From positions 248,001 to 312,000 of the forward strand of contig NZ_LN852696.1 in the NCBI RefSeq assembly GCF_001244545.1: 64,000 nt of DNA. Direction: 5' to 3'. The stretch is from Candidatus Stoquefichus sp. SB1. GTDB lineage: Bacteria; Bacillota_I; Bacilli_A; Erysipelotrichales; Coprobacillaceae. The position numbers were made by a program, and so were the translations under genes. Of the stretch, positions 16,017 to 25,573 are shown in pieces. Each line of letters begins with the position of its first letter. The stretch's first letter is position 1. The notes under the pieces were generated by a model. It was given only the letters and a program-made list of their open reading frames with translations, searched no databases and was not told where the DNA came from.

Positions 16017-17770
16017 GCTTTTTTATTCATGATAACAGGAATAATCATTGGATTACGTTTTGTCTTATGATAAAAGTATGGTCCAAGAGTATCTCTGATT
16101 GTTGTTTTGATTTCACCAAAAGTTGTTTTACGTTTTAATAATTGACTTAATTCACGACTTACTAAAAATTCAGCTTCTCTGATCATCTCTTTGCTTTCTT
16201 GCATATAAACAAAACCTCTAGACATAATAATTGGTTTGTTGAGTAAACATCCAGAACGAGAATCCATTGAAATAAGAACAGAAACCATTCCATCTTCACT
16301 TAAAATCTGTCGATCTCTTAAGACTGCAGTAGATAATCCAGTGATATCATTACCATCCACATAAATATCATCAACATGTACACGAGGACCTAATCTTGCT
16401 TCTCCGTTACGTAATAATATAGAATCACCATTAGATAAAACAAATGAATTTCCTTTTGTTAAACCAACCTCTTCAAATAATTTCGCATGAATTTTTAACA
16501 TACGATATTCCCCATGGACTGGGAAAAAGTATTTTGGTCTTGTTAATAATAACATTAATTTTTGTTCTTCTTGTGAAGCATGACCAGATGTATGCAAATT
16601 ATTAATAGCTTCATTTGTTAAAACACGAGCTCCAGCACGATAAAGTTTATTAATGACTTTGCTAACACTTCCAGCATTACCTGGAATAGGATTAGATGAG
16701 AATAAAACAGTATCACCAGGTTTAATAGAAATCTGACGATGTGTTCCATTAGCAATTCGGCTTAAGGCAGCTAAGGCTTCTCCTTGACTTCCAGTACATA
16801 AGATAAGAATTTCGTTATCTGGTAAGCGTTTAGCTTCATCGTTTTTAATAAAGAAACGATCTGGACATTTGATATATCCTAATTTTCTTGAAACTTGAAT
16901 GTTATTTTCCATTGAACGTCCAAAGACAAGAATCTTACGATTAAATTTAACAGCTGCATCAATAATTTGTTGAACACGATGAACATTAGATGCAAAAGTT
17001 GCAACAATAAGTCTTCCCTCAGTTTTTCTAAATTCTTCTTGAACACTATAAGCAACTTGTTTTTCACTAATAGAAAAATTAGGGACTTCAGCATTCGTTG
17101 AATCACTTAATAATAAGGTTACACCAGTTTCACCTAAAAAAGACATCACCTGATAATCAGCAGGATCACCTACAGGTGTTAAATCAAATTTAAAATCACC
17201 AGTAGAAACAACACGTCCATTAGGTGTGTTCACAATAATTCCTAATGATTCGGGAATAGAATGGTTTGTTTTAAAGAAACCAATATTGAAATGTTTTGTT
17301 TTTACTTGATAAAGATTATTAATTTGAACAAGTTTTGTTGCATTTGTGAGTCGTCTTTCTTCTAATTTTCTTCTAATCATTGCACAGGCAAGAGGAGAAG
17401 CATAAACAAAAGGAACAGAGACAACTTGGAGTAGGAAAGGAATCCCACCTATATGATCTTCATGACCATGAGTAATTAAAAGACCTTTAATCTTCTTTTG
17501 ATTACGTTTTAAATAAGAATAATCAGGAATAACATAATCAATTCCTGGTAAACCATCCTCGGCGAATTTGACACCTGCATCAATAATGATGATTTCATCA
17601 TCATGTTCAATACAGTACATGTTTTTTCCGACTTCGTTAAGTCCTCCTAAAGCAAAAACCTTTGTATCTAATGAATGGTTTTCTTTTTTTATATTCGTCG
17701 ATTTTTTTGTTCTATTATTATGAGGTGTTCTTCTGCGTTGAGGAGAACGTTTTTGAGGCATATCTGCCAT
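16013..17770 (-). CDS. rnj: Ribonuclease J
   Basis: 585 residues, metallo-beta-lactamase/beta-CASP ribonuclease. A basic N-terminal tail (about 40 residues rich in K/R) precedes GGLNEVGKN and the zinc motif HGHEDHIGG near 101-109; STGDFKFD, the beta-CASP block STNAE and TSGHAS, and HGEYRML follow. It degrades RNA 5'-3' and as an endonuclease, replacing RNase E in Gram-positives. The frame opens at 17806, but GAAAGGTG before ATG 17770 (MADMPQK) is the better start. J1 and J2 cannot be told apart without a second copy. Confidence 0.92.
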   Translation of the reverse strand: MADMPQKRSPQRRRTPHNNRTKKSTNIKKENHSLDTKVFALGGLNEVGKNMYCIEHDDEIIIIDAGVKFAEDGLPGIDYVIPDYSYLKRNQKKIKGLLITHGHEDHIGGIPFLLQVVSVPFVYASPLACAMIRRKLEERRLTNATKLVQINNLYQVKTKHFNIGFFKTNHSIPESLGIIVNTPNGRVVSTGDFKFDLTPVGDPADYQVMSFLGETGVTLLLSDSTNAEVPNFSISEKQVAYSVQEEFRKTEGRLIVATFASNVHRVQQIIDAAVKFNRKILVFGRSMENNIQVSRKLGYIKCPDRFFIKNDEAKRLPDNEILILCTGSQGEALAALSRIANGTHRQISIKPGDTVLFSSNPIPGNAGSVSKVINKLYRAGARVLTNEAINNLHTSGHASQEEQKLMLLLTRPKYFFPVHGEYRMLKIHAKLFEEVGLTKGNSFVLSNGDSILLRNGEARLGPRVHVDDIYVDGNDITGLSTAVLRDRQILSEDGMVSVLISMDSRSGCLLNKPIIMSRGFVYMQESKEMIREAEFLVSRELSQLLKRKTTFGEIKTTIRDTLGPYFYHKTKRNPMIIPVIMNKKA

Positions 17771-17862
17771 TCTTTTCACCTTTCTTTCTTTTTTATAGTA
17801 TACCACTTTGTCTTCATTTTATAATAAAATGAATGAGAATGGAAGCCATTCTCATTTACATA

Positions 17863-18735
17863 CTAAATAATCTTTTTACATGCAGCAACTGCAAGTGAAT
17901 GTGGACCAATATGACAAGCAACACTTAATGATAAAGGATCACAGATAATTTCATGATGAGGGAATGTTTCCTCGGCTTGTTTTTTAAGTTCAAGAGCTTG
18001 TTCTTTATCATAAGTATAAGCAATCATAATACGTGCTCCTGACATATCTTCATGTGTTGGATCAATACGTGTTTTGATATCTTCTAAAGTTGCATTAATC
18101 ATTATTTTGGTAGCCTTAGCCATTGTACGTGTTTTCTGGAAAGAATCGAGCTTTTCACCTTGAATTGTTAAAATTGGCTTGATTTTAAGTAATCCACCTA
18201 ATGCCGCTGCGGCAGGTGTAATTCTACCACCTTTTTTTAAATATTCTAAAGTATTAACAGTAATATAAATTGTTGCATTGAGTTTGTTTTCCATAAGAAT
18301 ATCATGGATTTCTTTAGCATCTTTACCTTGCTTAGCCAACTCTAATGCATCTAATACATCATATTTTTGTGTTACTGAAATTCTTTGTGAATCAACAACA
18401 TAGACCTTGTTCTTATATTCCTCTTCTTCAGCTAACATCATTGCTGTTTGACAAGAACCACTTAAGCCACTTGACATAGGGATGTGTACAATTTGATCAT
18501 AATCTTTTAAGATATTATTGAAAAAATTTGTTACTTCTCCAGCCGCTGGCTGAGAAGTAAAAACTTCAGCACCATTCATTAATTTATCATAAAACTCTTC
18601 TTGAGAGAGATTGATATCTTCTTCAAACTCTTGACCATCTATAGTAAAAGGCATTGGTAACACAAATATTCCTAATTCTTTAGCTTCTTTTTGTGTAATA
18701 CCACTATTGCTATCAGTCATTATAGCGACTTTCAT
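17863..18735 (-). CDS. DegV family fatty-acid-binding protein
   Basis: 290 residues, standard length. N-terminal IMTDSNSGI, FTSQPAAGE loop, IPMSSGLSGSCQ and the KKGGRITPAAAALGGLLKIKP segment define DegV/FakB proteins, which present a bound fatty acid to the kinase FakA for phosphorylation. No fakA lies in the window. Start from AAGGAGGAATTCC. A second, divergent DegV is encoded at 61466, fitting the common case of several FakB paralogues with different fatty-acid preference. Confidence 0.9.
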   Translation of the reverse strand: MKVAIMTDSNSGITQKEAKELGIFVLPMPFTIDGQEFEEDINLSQEEFYDKLMNGAEVFTSQPAAGEVTNFFNNILKDYDQIVHIPMSSGLSGSCQTAMMLAEEEEYKNKVYVVDSQRISVTQKYDVLDALELAKQGKDAKEIHDILMENKLNATIYITVNTLEYLKKGGRITPAAAALGGLLKIKPILTIQGEKLDSFQKTRTMAKATKIMINATLEDIKTRIDPTHEDMSGARIMIAYTYDKEQALELKKQAEETFPHHEIICDPLSLSVACHIGPHSLAVAACKKII

Positions 18736-18821
18736 GGAATTCCTCCTTAATTATTGTATGTAATTTGACATTACTATTTTATCTTATTTATAAAATATTG
18801 CAACCTTTTTATATTGACTTG

Positions 18822-18850
18822 TTGACAATATTTCTTAAACTATATATATA
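18822..18850 (+). promoter_or_regulatory. Promoter of mscS-like gene
   Basis: TTGACA at 18822-18827 with TATATA / TATAAT in register 17-19 bases later. The gene start follows about 25 bases on. Confidence 0.55.
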
Positions 18851-18873
18851 ATAAGATGAAAAGAGGAATTGGG

Positions 18874-19689
18874 ATGAATAATATATTACAAACATTTATA
18901 GATAAGTATACAAATGTAGGACTAAATTTAGTTGATGCGCTCATTGTTTTTATATTGGGTTGGTATGGTACAAAGATTCTACTTCATATCCTTGAAAGAA
19001 TGATGAAAAAGTCAAATGTGGATCCCATTGTCATCAATTTTGTAAAATCAATAGCAAATGTAGGATTAAGAGTTATTGTCATTATTACTGTGATTGGTCA
19101 ATTAGGAGTTTCAGTAACTTCGTTGGTTGCTGTTTTGACAACTGCTGGAGCAGCTATTGTTTTAGGGTTGCAGGATTCTATGAAAGGGATAGTTTCAGGG
19201 ATTATTATTTTATTTGCTAAGCCATTTGTTAAAGGTGATATTATTGAGGTTAATAATTACATAGGAAAAATTCAGGAAATTCAATTGTTATATACGATAC
19301 TTATGACTTTTGATAATAAGATGGTTGTTATTCCTAATAATGAGTTAGCTTCTTCAACTTTTGTAAATTATTCACATGAAGATATTCGTCGTGTTGATAT
19401 GACTATGGATATTCATTATGAAAGTGATGTGGAAGTAGCAAAACAAATTATTATGGAAGTCATTAATCAGCATCCTTATGCATTAAAAGAACCTTTGCCT
19501 TATGTAAGAGTAAGTGAATACAAAGATCATGCTATTGCTATTGGGTTAAGAGTTTGGGCACAAACAGAGCATTATTATGATTTAAAAGATGATCTTGTAG
19601 AACAGATTAAGGCATCATTTGACCAAAATGGTATTAGTATTCCATATACACAAATAGATGTCCATATTCATCAATCTGATAAATCTTGA
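18874..19689 (+). CDS. mscS: Small-conductance mechanosensitive channel (MscS family)
   Basis: 271 residues. Three membrane helices, the third glycine/alanine-rich pore helix AVLTTAGAAIVLGLQDSMKG, followed by the beta domain (FAKPFVKGDIIEV...) and a C-terminal alpha/beta domain with a VVIPNNEL stretch. It opens under membrane tension to release solutes on osmotic downshift. Two in-frame ATGs exist; AGAGGA six bases before 18874 favours the second. Monocistronic, with its own promoter and a short hairpin behind it. Confidence 0.9.
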   Translation: MNNILQTFIDKYTNVGLNLVDALIVFILGWYGTKILLHILERMMKKSNVDPIVINFVKSIANVGLRVIVIITVIGQLGVSVTSLVAVLTTAGAAIVLGLQDSMKGIVSGIIILFAKPFVKGDIIEVNNYIGKIQEIQLLYTILMTFDNKMVVIPNNELASSTFVNYSHEDIRRVDMTMDIHYESDVEVAKQIIMEVINQHPYALKEPLPYVRVSEYKDHAIAIGLRVWAQTEHYYDLKDDLVEQIKASFDQNGISIPYTQIDVHIHQSDKS

Positions 19690-19997
19690 CAAAAGCATAC
19701 AGACTGTATGTTTTTTTGTTTATATTTTCTAAAATTTTCATAAAATATGGAGTATAGATGAAAATAAATTGTTTAGACATGTATACAATTACAAAAATGC
19801 AAACGTTTTTTTACTGAAAATAACAAAAAAATAATTATATTTTTGGAAAAATATGAAATCGACAAAATTTTTTTTAAAAGAAAGTTGACCAAAGAACAAT
19901 TTTTATGTATGATGTATTGTACGAAGATATATTTTATATGAATTTTGGCTCATAAAATAGGAAAATATCTTTGTTACGATGAAAGGTATGGTAAAAA
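19690..19997. promoter_or_regulatory. opp operon leader: terminator-like hairpin and sigma-A promoter
   Basis: 308 bases without a gene. A short hairpin (CATAC / GTATG, about 19702-19714) with a T run ends mscS. The opp promoter is TTGACC (19885-19890), 17-base spacer, TATGAT (19908-19913), leaving a leader of about 78 bases. TGCAAACGTTTTTT at 19798-19811 resembles a CcpA cre site in part but lacks conserved ends, so CcpA control is only a possibility. No riboswitch fold is evident. Confidence 0.65.
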
Positions 19998-20915
19998 ATG
20001 GGTAAGTATGTAGTAAAACGTATATTAATAGGGATTATAACGTTATTTGTTTTATCTAGTGCTACTTTCTTTTTGATGAAGGCGACACCTGGTTCACCAA
20101 TCAGTGGTGAAAAATTTAAAACAGCTGAAGCAAGAAAAGCAGCAGAAGAAAGATATAATTTAGATAAACCAGTTTTGACACAATATGCTTTGTATATTGA
20201 AGGCGTTGTGCAAGGTGATTTGGGAGAAAGTATGGTACACGAGGGACGTACTGTTACATATTATATAGGAAATGGTTTTCCTGTTACAGCAAAATTGGCA
20301 TTTGTAGCTTTTATATTCGCGGTAACAGTGGGGATTACATTAGGAACAACAGCAGCACTTTCTAGAAAGAAGTGGATTAACAATGTTTGTATGTTTATTG
20401 CAACAATCGGTGTAAGTGTTCCTTCATTTTTAATAGCTATGTTACTAGTCGTTATATTTGGTGTTAAACTGCGAATGTTTCCATTTATTGGATTGGCAAC
20501 ACCAGCACATTATGTTTTACCAGCGTTAGCGTTGTCATTGTATCCAATATCAATGATTTCACGTTTAACACGTAGTAGTATGTTGGAAGTTATGAAACAA
20601 GATTATATTATATTAGCACGTTCTAAAGGAACACCATATAAAAAAGTTATTATTAAACATGCTTTAAAAAATGCAATGTTACCTGTTATTACATATATTG
20701 GACCTATGTTTGCATTTTTGTTAACAGGAAGTTTGGTAGTAGAGACAATATTTGCAATTCCAGGACTTGGTTCTTCATTTGTTACATCTGTTATGGATCG
20801 TGATTATCCTTTGATTATGGGGATGACTATTTTCTTAGGAATTTTAATTATCACATTCAATTTAATTACTGATATTGTATCAGCAATGGTTGATCCAAGA
20901 ATTAAGTTAAAGTAA
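19998..20915 (+). CDS. oppB: Oligopeptide ABC transporter permease OppB
   Basis: 305 residues, six membrane helices. MGKYVVKRILIGIITLFVLS is the usual N-terminal helix, PGSP(I)SG follows, and the EAA loop is seen in ILARSKGTPYKKVIIKHALKNA. It forms the membrane channel with OppC for import of short peptides. It is the first gene of a five-gene operon oppBCDFA with promoter 19885-19913. The spacing to oppC is 16 bases. Confidence 0.92.
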   Translation: MGKYVVKRILIGIITLFVLSSATFFLMKATPGSPISGEKFKTAEARKAAEERYNLDKPVLTQYALYIEGVVQGDLGESMVHEGRTVTYYIGNGFPVTAKLAFVAFIFAVTVGITLGTTAALSRKKWINNVCMFIATIGVSVPSFLIAMLLVVIFGVKLRMFPFIGLATPAHYVLPALALSLYPISMISRLTRSSMLEVMKQDYIILARSKGTPYKKVIIKHALKNAMLPVITYIGPMFAFLLTGSLVVETIFAIPGLGSSFVTSVMDRDYPLIMGMTIFLGILIITFNLITDIVSAMVDPRIKLK

Positions 20916-20931
20916 GGAAGGAGTTAAGATT

Positions 20932-21864
20932 ATGGATTTGAAAAAAGAAGAATTAAAACTAACTCCAGACTTATTTGAAAAACTGGATGATAGTGAAAAA
21001 AATGCTGAGAAGATTTCATACGAAAGTAAAACGTATTTTCAAGATGCATGGGTACGTTTTAAACAGAATAAAATGGCATTAGTTGGATTATTCTTTGTAT
21101 TAATTATGATTATTGCTTGTATCATAATACCAATGATTTCACCATATACTTATGATGAACAAAATATGGCTATTGCAAATCAGGGGCCTACATTGGCACA
21201 TTTAATGGGAACAGATAAATTTGGTAGAGATATCTTAGTTCGTATTATGTGTGGTGGTCGTATTTCATTAAGTGTTGGATTTATGGGAGCATTTATTGCT
21301 TTAGGTATTGGAGTTATTTATGGTGGAATAGCTGGATATGTTGGTGGCAAAGTAGATATGTTAATGATGCGTTTTGTTGATATGATGTATTCTATTCCAG
21401 ATATTCTATATATTATCATGATTGTTGTTGTATTAGAGCCTAGTTTAACATCTATTATGTTAGGAATCACAATTTCATCTTGGATGGGAATGGCAAGACA
21501 GGTTCGTGCACAGGTTTTAACATTAAAAGAACAAGAGTTTTCATTAGCTGCGTTTGTATTAGGGGCTAGTAAAGCACGTATTTTGTTAAAACACTTAATT
21601 GTCAATTCTATGGGACCTATTATTGTTTCAGTAACAATGTTAGTGCCTAGTGTTATATTTAATGAAGCCTTCTTAGGTTTCTTAGGAATTGGTTTAAATG
21701 CTCCTCAAGCAAGTTGGGGAACATTAGCAAATGATGCACGTCGTATGATGATGTCTCAGCCAATTCAGATTATTTGGCCAGTTATGGCAATTTGCTTAAC
21801 AATGTTAGCATTAAACTTTATTGGAGACGGATTAGGAGTTGCTCTTGATCCTAAGAAGAAGTAG
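20932..21864 (+). CDS. oppC: Oligopeptide ABC transporter permease OppC
   Basis: 310 residues. A cytoplasmic N-terminal extension (about 45 residues, with AWVRFKQNKMALVGL at its end, the OppC N-terminal domain) precedes the membrane domain; DKFGRDILVRIMCGGRISLSVG and the EAA loop LGASKARILLKHLI are characteristic. Partner of OppB. The ribosome-binding site AAGGAGTTAAGATT fixes the start. Confidence 0.92.
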   Translation: MDLKKEELKLTPDLFEKLDDSEKNAEKISYESKTYFQDAWVRFKQNKMALVGLFFVLIMIIACIIIPMISPYTYDEQNMAIANQGPTLAHLMGTDKFGRDILVRIMCGGRISLSVGFMGAFIALGIGVIYGGIAGYVGGKVDMLMMRFVDMMYSIPDILYIIMIVVVLEPSLTSIMLGITISSWMGMARQVRAQVLTLKEQEFSLAAFVLGASKARILLKHLIVNSMGPIIVSVTMLVPSVIFNEAFLGFLGIGLNAPQASWGTLANDARRMMMSQPIQIIWPVMAICLTMLALNFIGDGLGVALDPKKK

Positions 21865-21876
21865 GGAGGTTAAAAA

Positions 21877-22890
21877 ATGTCTGCAATGTTAGAAATCAAA
21901 AACCTTTCTACAGAATTTTCTACTGATAATGGAACAGTACAAGCTGTAAGAGACGTTTCATTTGAAGTCAAGAAAGGTGAAATTTTAGGTATAGTTGGTG
22001 AGTCTGGTTCAGGGAAATCACAAACGATGTTTTCTGTTATGGGACTACTAGCTGGGAATGGTCGAGTTGCTAACGGGGAAATTATCTTAGATGGTAAAAA
22101 TATCTCTCCATTGGCATTTAAAAATGAAAAAGAATATGAAGATACAATGAGTGACATTCGTGGAAATGATATGGCTATGATTTTCCAGGATCCAATGACA
22201 TTCTTAAATCCGGTTTTAACAATTGAAACACAATTGACAGAACCAATTTTGAATCACAATAATGTTTCTAAGGCTGAAGCAAGACAAAGAGCTATCGAGT
22301 TAATGGCTAAAGTTGGGATTCCTTCACCAGAATCAAGAATTAAACAATATCCACATCAATTCTCTGGTGGGATGAGACAACGTATTATTATTGCAATTGC
22401 TTTGGCATGTAATCCAAAATTGATTATTGCGGATGAACCAACAACTGCATTAGACGTGACTATTCAAGCACAGGTTTTAGATTTAATTACTGGTTTGCGT
22501 GATGAACTTGATTCAAGTATTATCATGATTACACATGATTTGGGTGTTGTTGCTAGTATGTGTGATAGAATTGCTATCATGTATGGTGGTAAGATAGTTG
22601 AAATTGGAACAGCTGATGAAATTTTCTATAATCCTCAGCATCCATATACAAAAGGATTATTATCTTGTATTGCTAATCCTGAAGATAAAGAAAAGAAAGA
22701 ATTACATCCGATTCCTGGATCACCACCTGATTTATTGAATTTAGGTGATTGGTGTCCATTTGTTGATAGATGTGAAAATGCAATGAAAGTTTGTAAGATG
22801 AAAATGCCATCTCAGGAAGTCTATTCAAAAACACATCAGGCTTCTTGCTGGTTATCTCATCCTCTTGCAAAAGAAGGGAAGGGTGAATAA
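21877..22890 (+). CDS. oppD: Oligopeptide ABC transporter ATPase OppD
   Basis: 337 residues. Walker A GESGSGKS, Q-loop FQDPMTFLNP, signature SGGMRQR, Walker B LIIADEPTTALD and H-loop ITHD are all present. The C-terminal oligopeptide/dipeptide-type extension has HPYTKGLL and a cysteine cluster near CPFVDRCENAMKVC that in related ATPases binds an iron-sulfur centre. Couples ATP hydrolysis to peptide import with OppF. Start from GGGAGGTTAAAAA. Confidence 0.93.
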   Translation: MSAMLEIKNLSTEFSTDNGTVQAVRDVSFEVKKGEILGIVGESGSGKSQTMFSVMGLLAGNGRVANGEIILDGKNISPLAFKNEKEYEDTMSDIRGNDMAMIFQDPMTFLNPVLTIETQLTEPILNHNNVSKAEARQRAIELMAKVGIPSPESRIKQYPHQFSGGMRQRIIIAIALACNPKLIIADEPTTALDVTIQAQVLDLITGLRDELDSSIIMITHDLGVVASMCDRIAIMYGGKIVEIGTADEIFYNPQHPYTKGLLSCIANPEDKEKKELHPIPGSPPDLLNLGDWCPFVDRCENAMKVCKMKMPSQEVYSKTHQASCWLSHPLAKEGKGE

Positions 22891-22892
22891 GA

Positions 22893-23876
22893 ATGGCTGA
22901 ACCTATATTAGAGTTAAAAGATTTAAAAGTTTATTTCTATGTTAATGGTGGATTTTTAAAGAAAAAAGATGAAGTCAAAGCTGTTGATGGAATTTCACTA
23001 AAGATTTATCCAGGTGAGACATTTGGATTAGTTGGTGAATCAGGATGTGGGAAATCAACAACTGGTCGAGCTATTGTTAAAATTAATCAGCCTACAAGTG
23101 GTCAAATTTTAGTTGATGGACAAGATATCACTAAAATTCATGGTGATGAGTTAAAACAGTTTAGACAAGATGTTCAAATGATTTTCCAAGATCCTTATGC
23201 AAGTTTAAATCCACGTATGACAGTAGGAGAAATTATTCGAGAACCAATGGATATCCATGGTATCTTTGATACTAAAGAAGAAAGAGAAAAACGTGTAAGG
23301 GAATTGCTTGACTTGGTTGGGTTAAAGCCTGATCATATTCGTAGATATCCACATGAGTTTTCAGGAGGACAAAGACAACGTATTGGAATTGCAAGAACAC
23401 TTGCATTAAATCCGAAGTTTATTGTTTGTGATGAGCCTATTTCAGCGCTAGATGTTTCTATCCAAGCGCAGGTCATAAATTTGCTTGAAAAGATTCAGGC
23501 AGAAATGGGAATTTCTTATTTATTTATTGCCCATGATTTGAGTATGGTTAAACATATTTCAGATCGTATCGGTGTTATGTATTTAGGAAATTTAGTAGAA
23601 GTTGGAAATAGTGATGAGGTTTATACTGATCCACTACATCCATATACACAAGCTCTTTTATCATCTGTACCAATTCCAGATCCTAAAACTGCTCGTGAAA
23701 GACAAAGGATAGTTCTTGAGGGAGAACTGCCTAGTCCAATCAATCCGCCTTCAGGATGTGTATTTAGAACACGTTGTCCTAAGGCGACAGAGAGATGTGC
23801 ACAGGCAAAACCTGAATTAAAAGAGGTTAATGGCCGACTTGTTGCATGTTTCTTGTTTGAAGATAATAAAGAATAG
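22893..23876 (+). CDS. oppF: Oligopeptide ABC transporter ATPase OppF
   Basis: 327 residues. Walker A GESGCGKS, signature SGGQRQR, Walker B FIVCDEPISALD, H-loop IAHDLS, and a C-terminal extension with HPYTQALLSSVP and CVFRTRCPKATERC. It is the second ATPase of the heterodimer. Two bases separate the oppD stop from its ATG, with AAGGGAAGGGTGAATAAG bridging. Walker motifs are intact in both subunits, so neither looks catalytically degenerate. Confidence 0.93.
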   Translation: MAEPILELKDLKVYFYVNGGFLKKKDEVKAVDGISLKIYPGETFGLVGESGCGKSTTGRAIVKINQPTSGQILVDGQDITKIHGDELKQFRQDVQMIFQDPYASLNPRMTVGEIIREPMDIHGIFDTKEEREKRVRELLDLVGLKPDHIRRYPHEFSGGQRQRIGIARTLALNPKFIVCDEPISALDVSIQAQVINLLEKIQAEMGISYLFIAHDLSMVKHISDRIGVMYLGNLVEVGNSDEVYTDPLHPYTQALLSSVPIPDPKTARERQRIVLEGELPSPINPPSGCVFRTRCPKATERCAQAKPELKEVNGRLVACFLFEDNKE

Positions 23877-23889
23877 GGAGGAGAAAAAC

Positions 23890-25521
23890 ATGAAAAAATT
23901 ATTGAGTTCTTTATTATGTTTCGCTATGGTTGCCACATTAACAGCATGTGGTGGAGGAGGTCGTGCTGACTCAACTCTTATTAGAGTTGCGCTTGGTGGA
24001 GACTGTGAATTCTTAGATCCTGCAATCGTAGACGATTCAATTACTGCTAATATTTTAGCACAAATGTATGAAGGGTTATATAAGTTAGATAAAGATGGTG
24101 TTGCTCAACCTAGTGTTGCTGAAGCTGCTCCAGAAATTAGCGATGATGGTTTAACTTATACAATCAAATTAAAATCAGGTTATACTTGGAGTGACGGTGA
24201 AGCTTTAAAAGCAAGTGACTATGTATATGCATGGAAACGTGCTTCTGCAATGGGGATTGGTAAAGCTTACTATTCACAATTTATTAACAAAATCGTTGGA
24301 ACTACTGATGGTGCTAAACCATTAAGCAGCCCTGATGATATTAAAAACTTCGGTGCTGTTGCAAAAGATGATAATACAATTGTTATCACTTTAAAAGAAA
24401 AATGTGCTTATTTTACATCTCTATTAACGAATACAGTATTCTACCCACTTCGTAAAGATATCGTAGAAAAAGATGGTGGTAATCCATTAACAAATAACTG
24501 GGCTGATAGATTAGATAATCCTACTAATGGAGCATTCCGTGCAACTTCTATCAATGCAAAAGATGAAATCGTTCTTGAAAGAAATGAAAAATATCATGCT
24601 GCTGATGAAGTAAAAATTGAAAAAATTAGTTTCAAAGTTATGAAAGATTCAGATACACAAACAAGTGGTTTCCAAGCTGGAGATTTAGATTGGGCTACTT
24701 CTGTAAACAATGAAACTGTTCAAAACACAGAAGATTTAAAGAAACAAGCTTATATTATTGATCCATTTGTATGTAACTATTATATCTTAATTAATTCAGG
24801 TGATGAAAACACAAACAAAGCATTAAAAGATGTTGATATTAGAAAAGCAATTTCTTATGGTATTAATCGTCAAAACGTATTAGATGCAACTGGATATGGT
24901 GACTATGCTTATGCATTAGATAAATTAGTTCCTGTAGGTATTCCAGGAGCAAATGGTGATTATAACGAAGAAGTAAAAGATGATGTTTATGGAAGTTATG
25001 ATAAAGCTAAAGCACAAGAAATTATGAAATCTAAAGGTTATAGCGAAAGCAATATGTTAAAATTAACATATAAATATAACGATTTACCATTACACAAAGA
25101 TGTTGCTCAAGCAATTCAAGCTTCATTAAAAGAAGTTTATATTGATTTCCAATTAAAAGTTGAAGAAAAAGAAACATTCTTCAAGAGTCGTGATGATGGT
25201 AACTTTGAATTAGCTCGTCATGCTATGACTGCTGACTTCTTAGATCCAATGGCTTATTTATCAATGTATTATGGTCATTCTTTAGCTGGTAATACTGTTG
25301 ATGATGATAAATATGAAGCAATGATTACTGCTGCAGAAAAATTAGATGGTGCAGAACGTATTAATAAATTACATGAAGCAGAAAAATATTTAATTCAAGA
25401 ACAATGCTACATGATTCCTTTATTTGGATACACTGATCCATTCTTAAAAGCTTCTGATCTTGAAGGTATCACTTCTTCACCAGAAGGACATTACGATTTA
25501 ACAAGAGCATATTATAAATAA
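23890..25521 (+). CDS. oppA: Oligopeptide-binding lipoprotein OppA
   Basis: 543 residues. Signal peptide MKKLLSSLLCFAMVATLTAC with a lipobox (LTAC) that puts the mature cysteine at residue 20, then a GGGG linker and the SBP_bac_5 fold (ILAQMYEGLYKL, LKSGYTWSDGEALKASDYV). It captures peptides outside the membrane for OppBCDF. The frame extends upstream to 23830, but GGGAGGAGAAAAAC supports 23890. Codons are more uniform (GCT, GGT, TTC) than in neighbours, consistent with high expression of the binding protein. Confidence 0.92.
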   Translation: MKKLLSSLLCFAMVATLTACGGGGRADSTLIRVALGGDCEFLDPAIVDDSITANILAQMYEGLYKLDKDGVAQPSVAEAAPEISDDGLTYTIKLKSGYTWSDGEALKASDYVYAWKRASAMGIGKAYYSQFINKIVGTTDGAKPLSSPDDIKNFGAVAKDDNTIVITLKEKCAYFTSLLTNTVFYPLRKDIVEKDGGNPLTNNWADRLDNPTNGAFRATSINAKDEIVLERNEKYHAADEVKIEKISFKVMKDSDTQTSGFQAGDLDWATSVNNETVQNTEDLKKQAYIIDPFVCNYYILINSGDENTNKALKDVDIRKAISYGINRQNVLDATGYGDYAYALDKLVPVGIPGANGDYNEEVKDDVYGSYDKAKAQEIMKSKGYSESNMLKLTYKYNDLPLHKDVAQAIQASLKEVYIDFQLKVEEKETFFKSRDDGNFELARHAMTADFLDPMAYLSMYYGHSLAGNTVDDDKYEAMITAAEKLDGAERINKLHEAEKYLIQEQCYMIPLFGYTDPFLKASDLEGITSSPEGHYDLTRAYYK

Positions 25522-25530
25522 AAAATCAAT

Positions 25531-25553
25531 AGGAGCACATTTGTGCTCCTTTA
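25531..25553 (+). terminator. Weak terminator/attenuator after oppA
   Basis: AGGAGCACA / TGTGCTCCT perfect stem followed by only TTAT, so read-through into the M24 peptidase gene 20 bases later is plausible. Such a site would lower downstream expression relative to oppA, or stabilise the oppA transcript end. Confidence 0.6.
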
Positions 25554-25573
25554 TGATATGAAGGAGGAAGATT

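Noticed and set aside
19798-19811. cre-like site TGCAAACGTTTTTT before opp
   Set aside because: Only the core matches the CcpA consensus; the ends do not, so it is noted but not called as a site.
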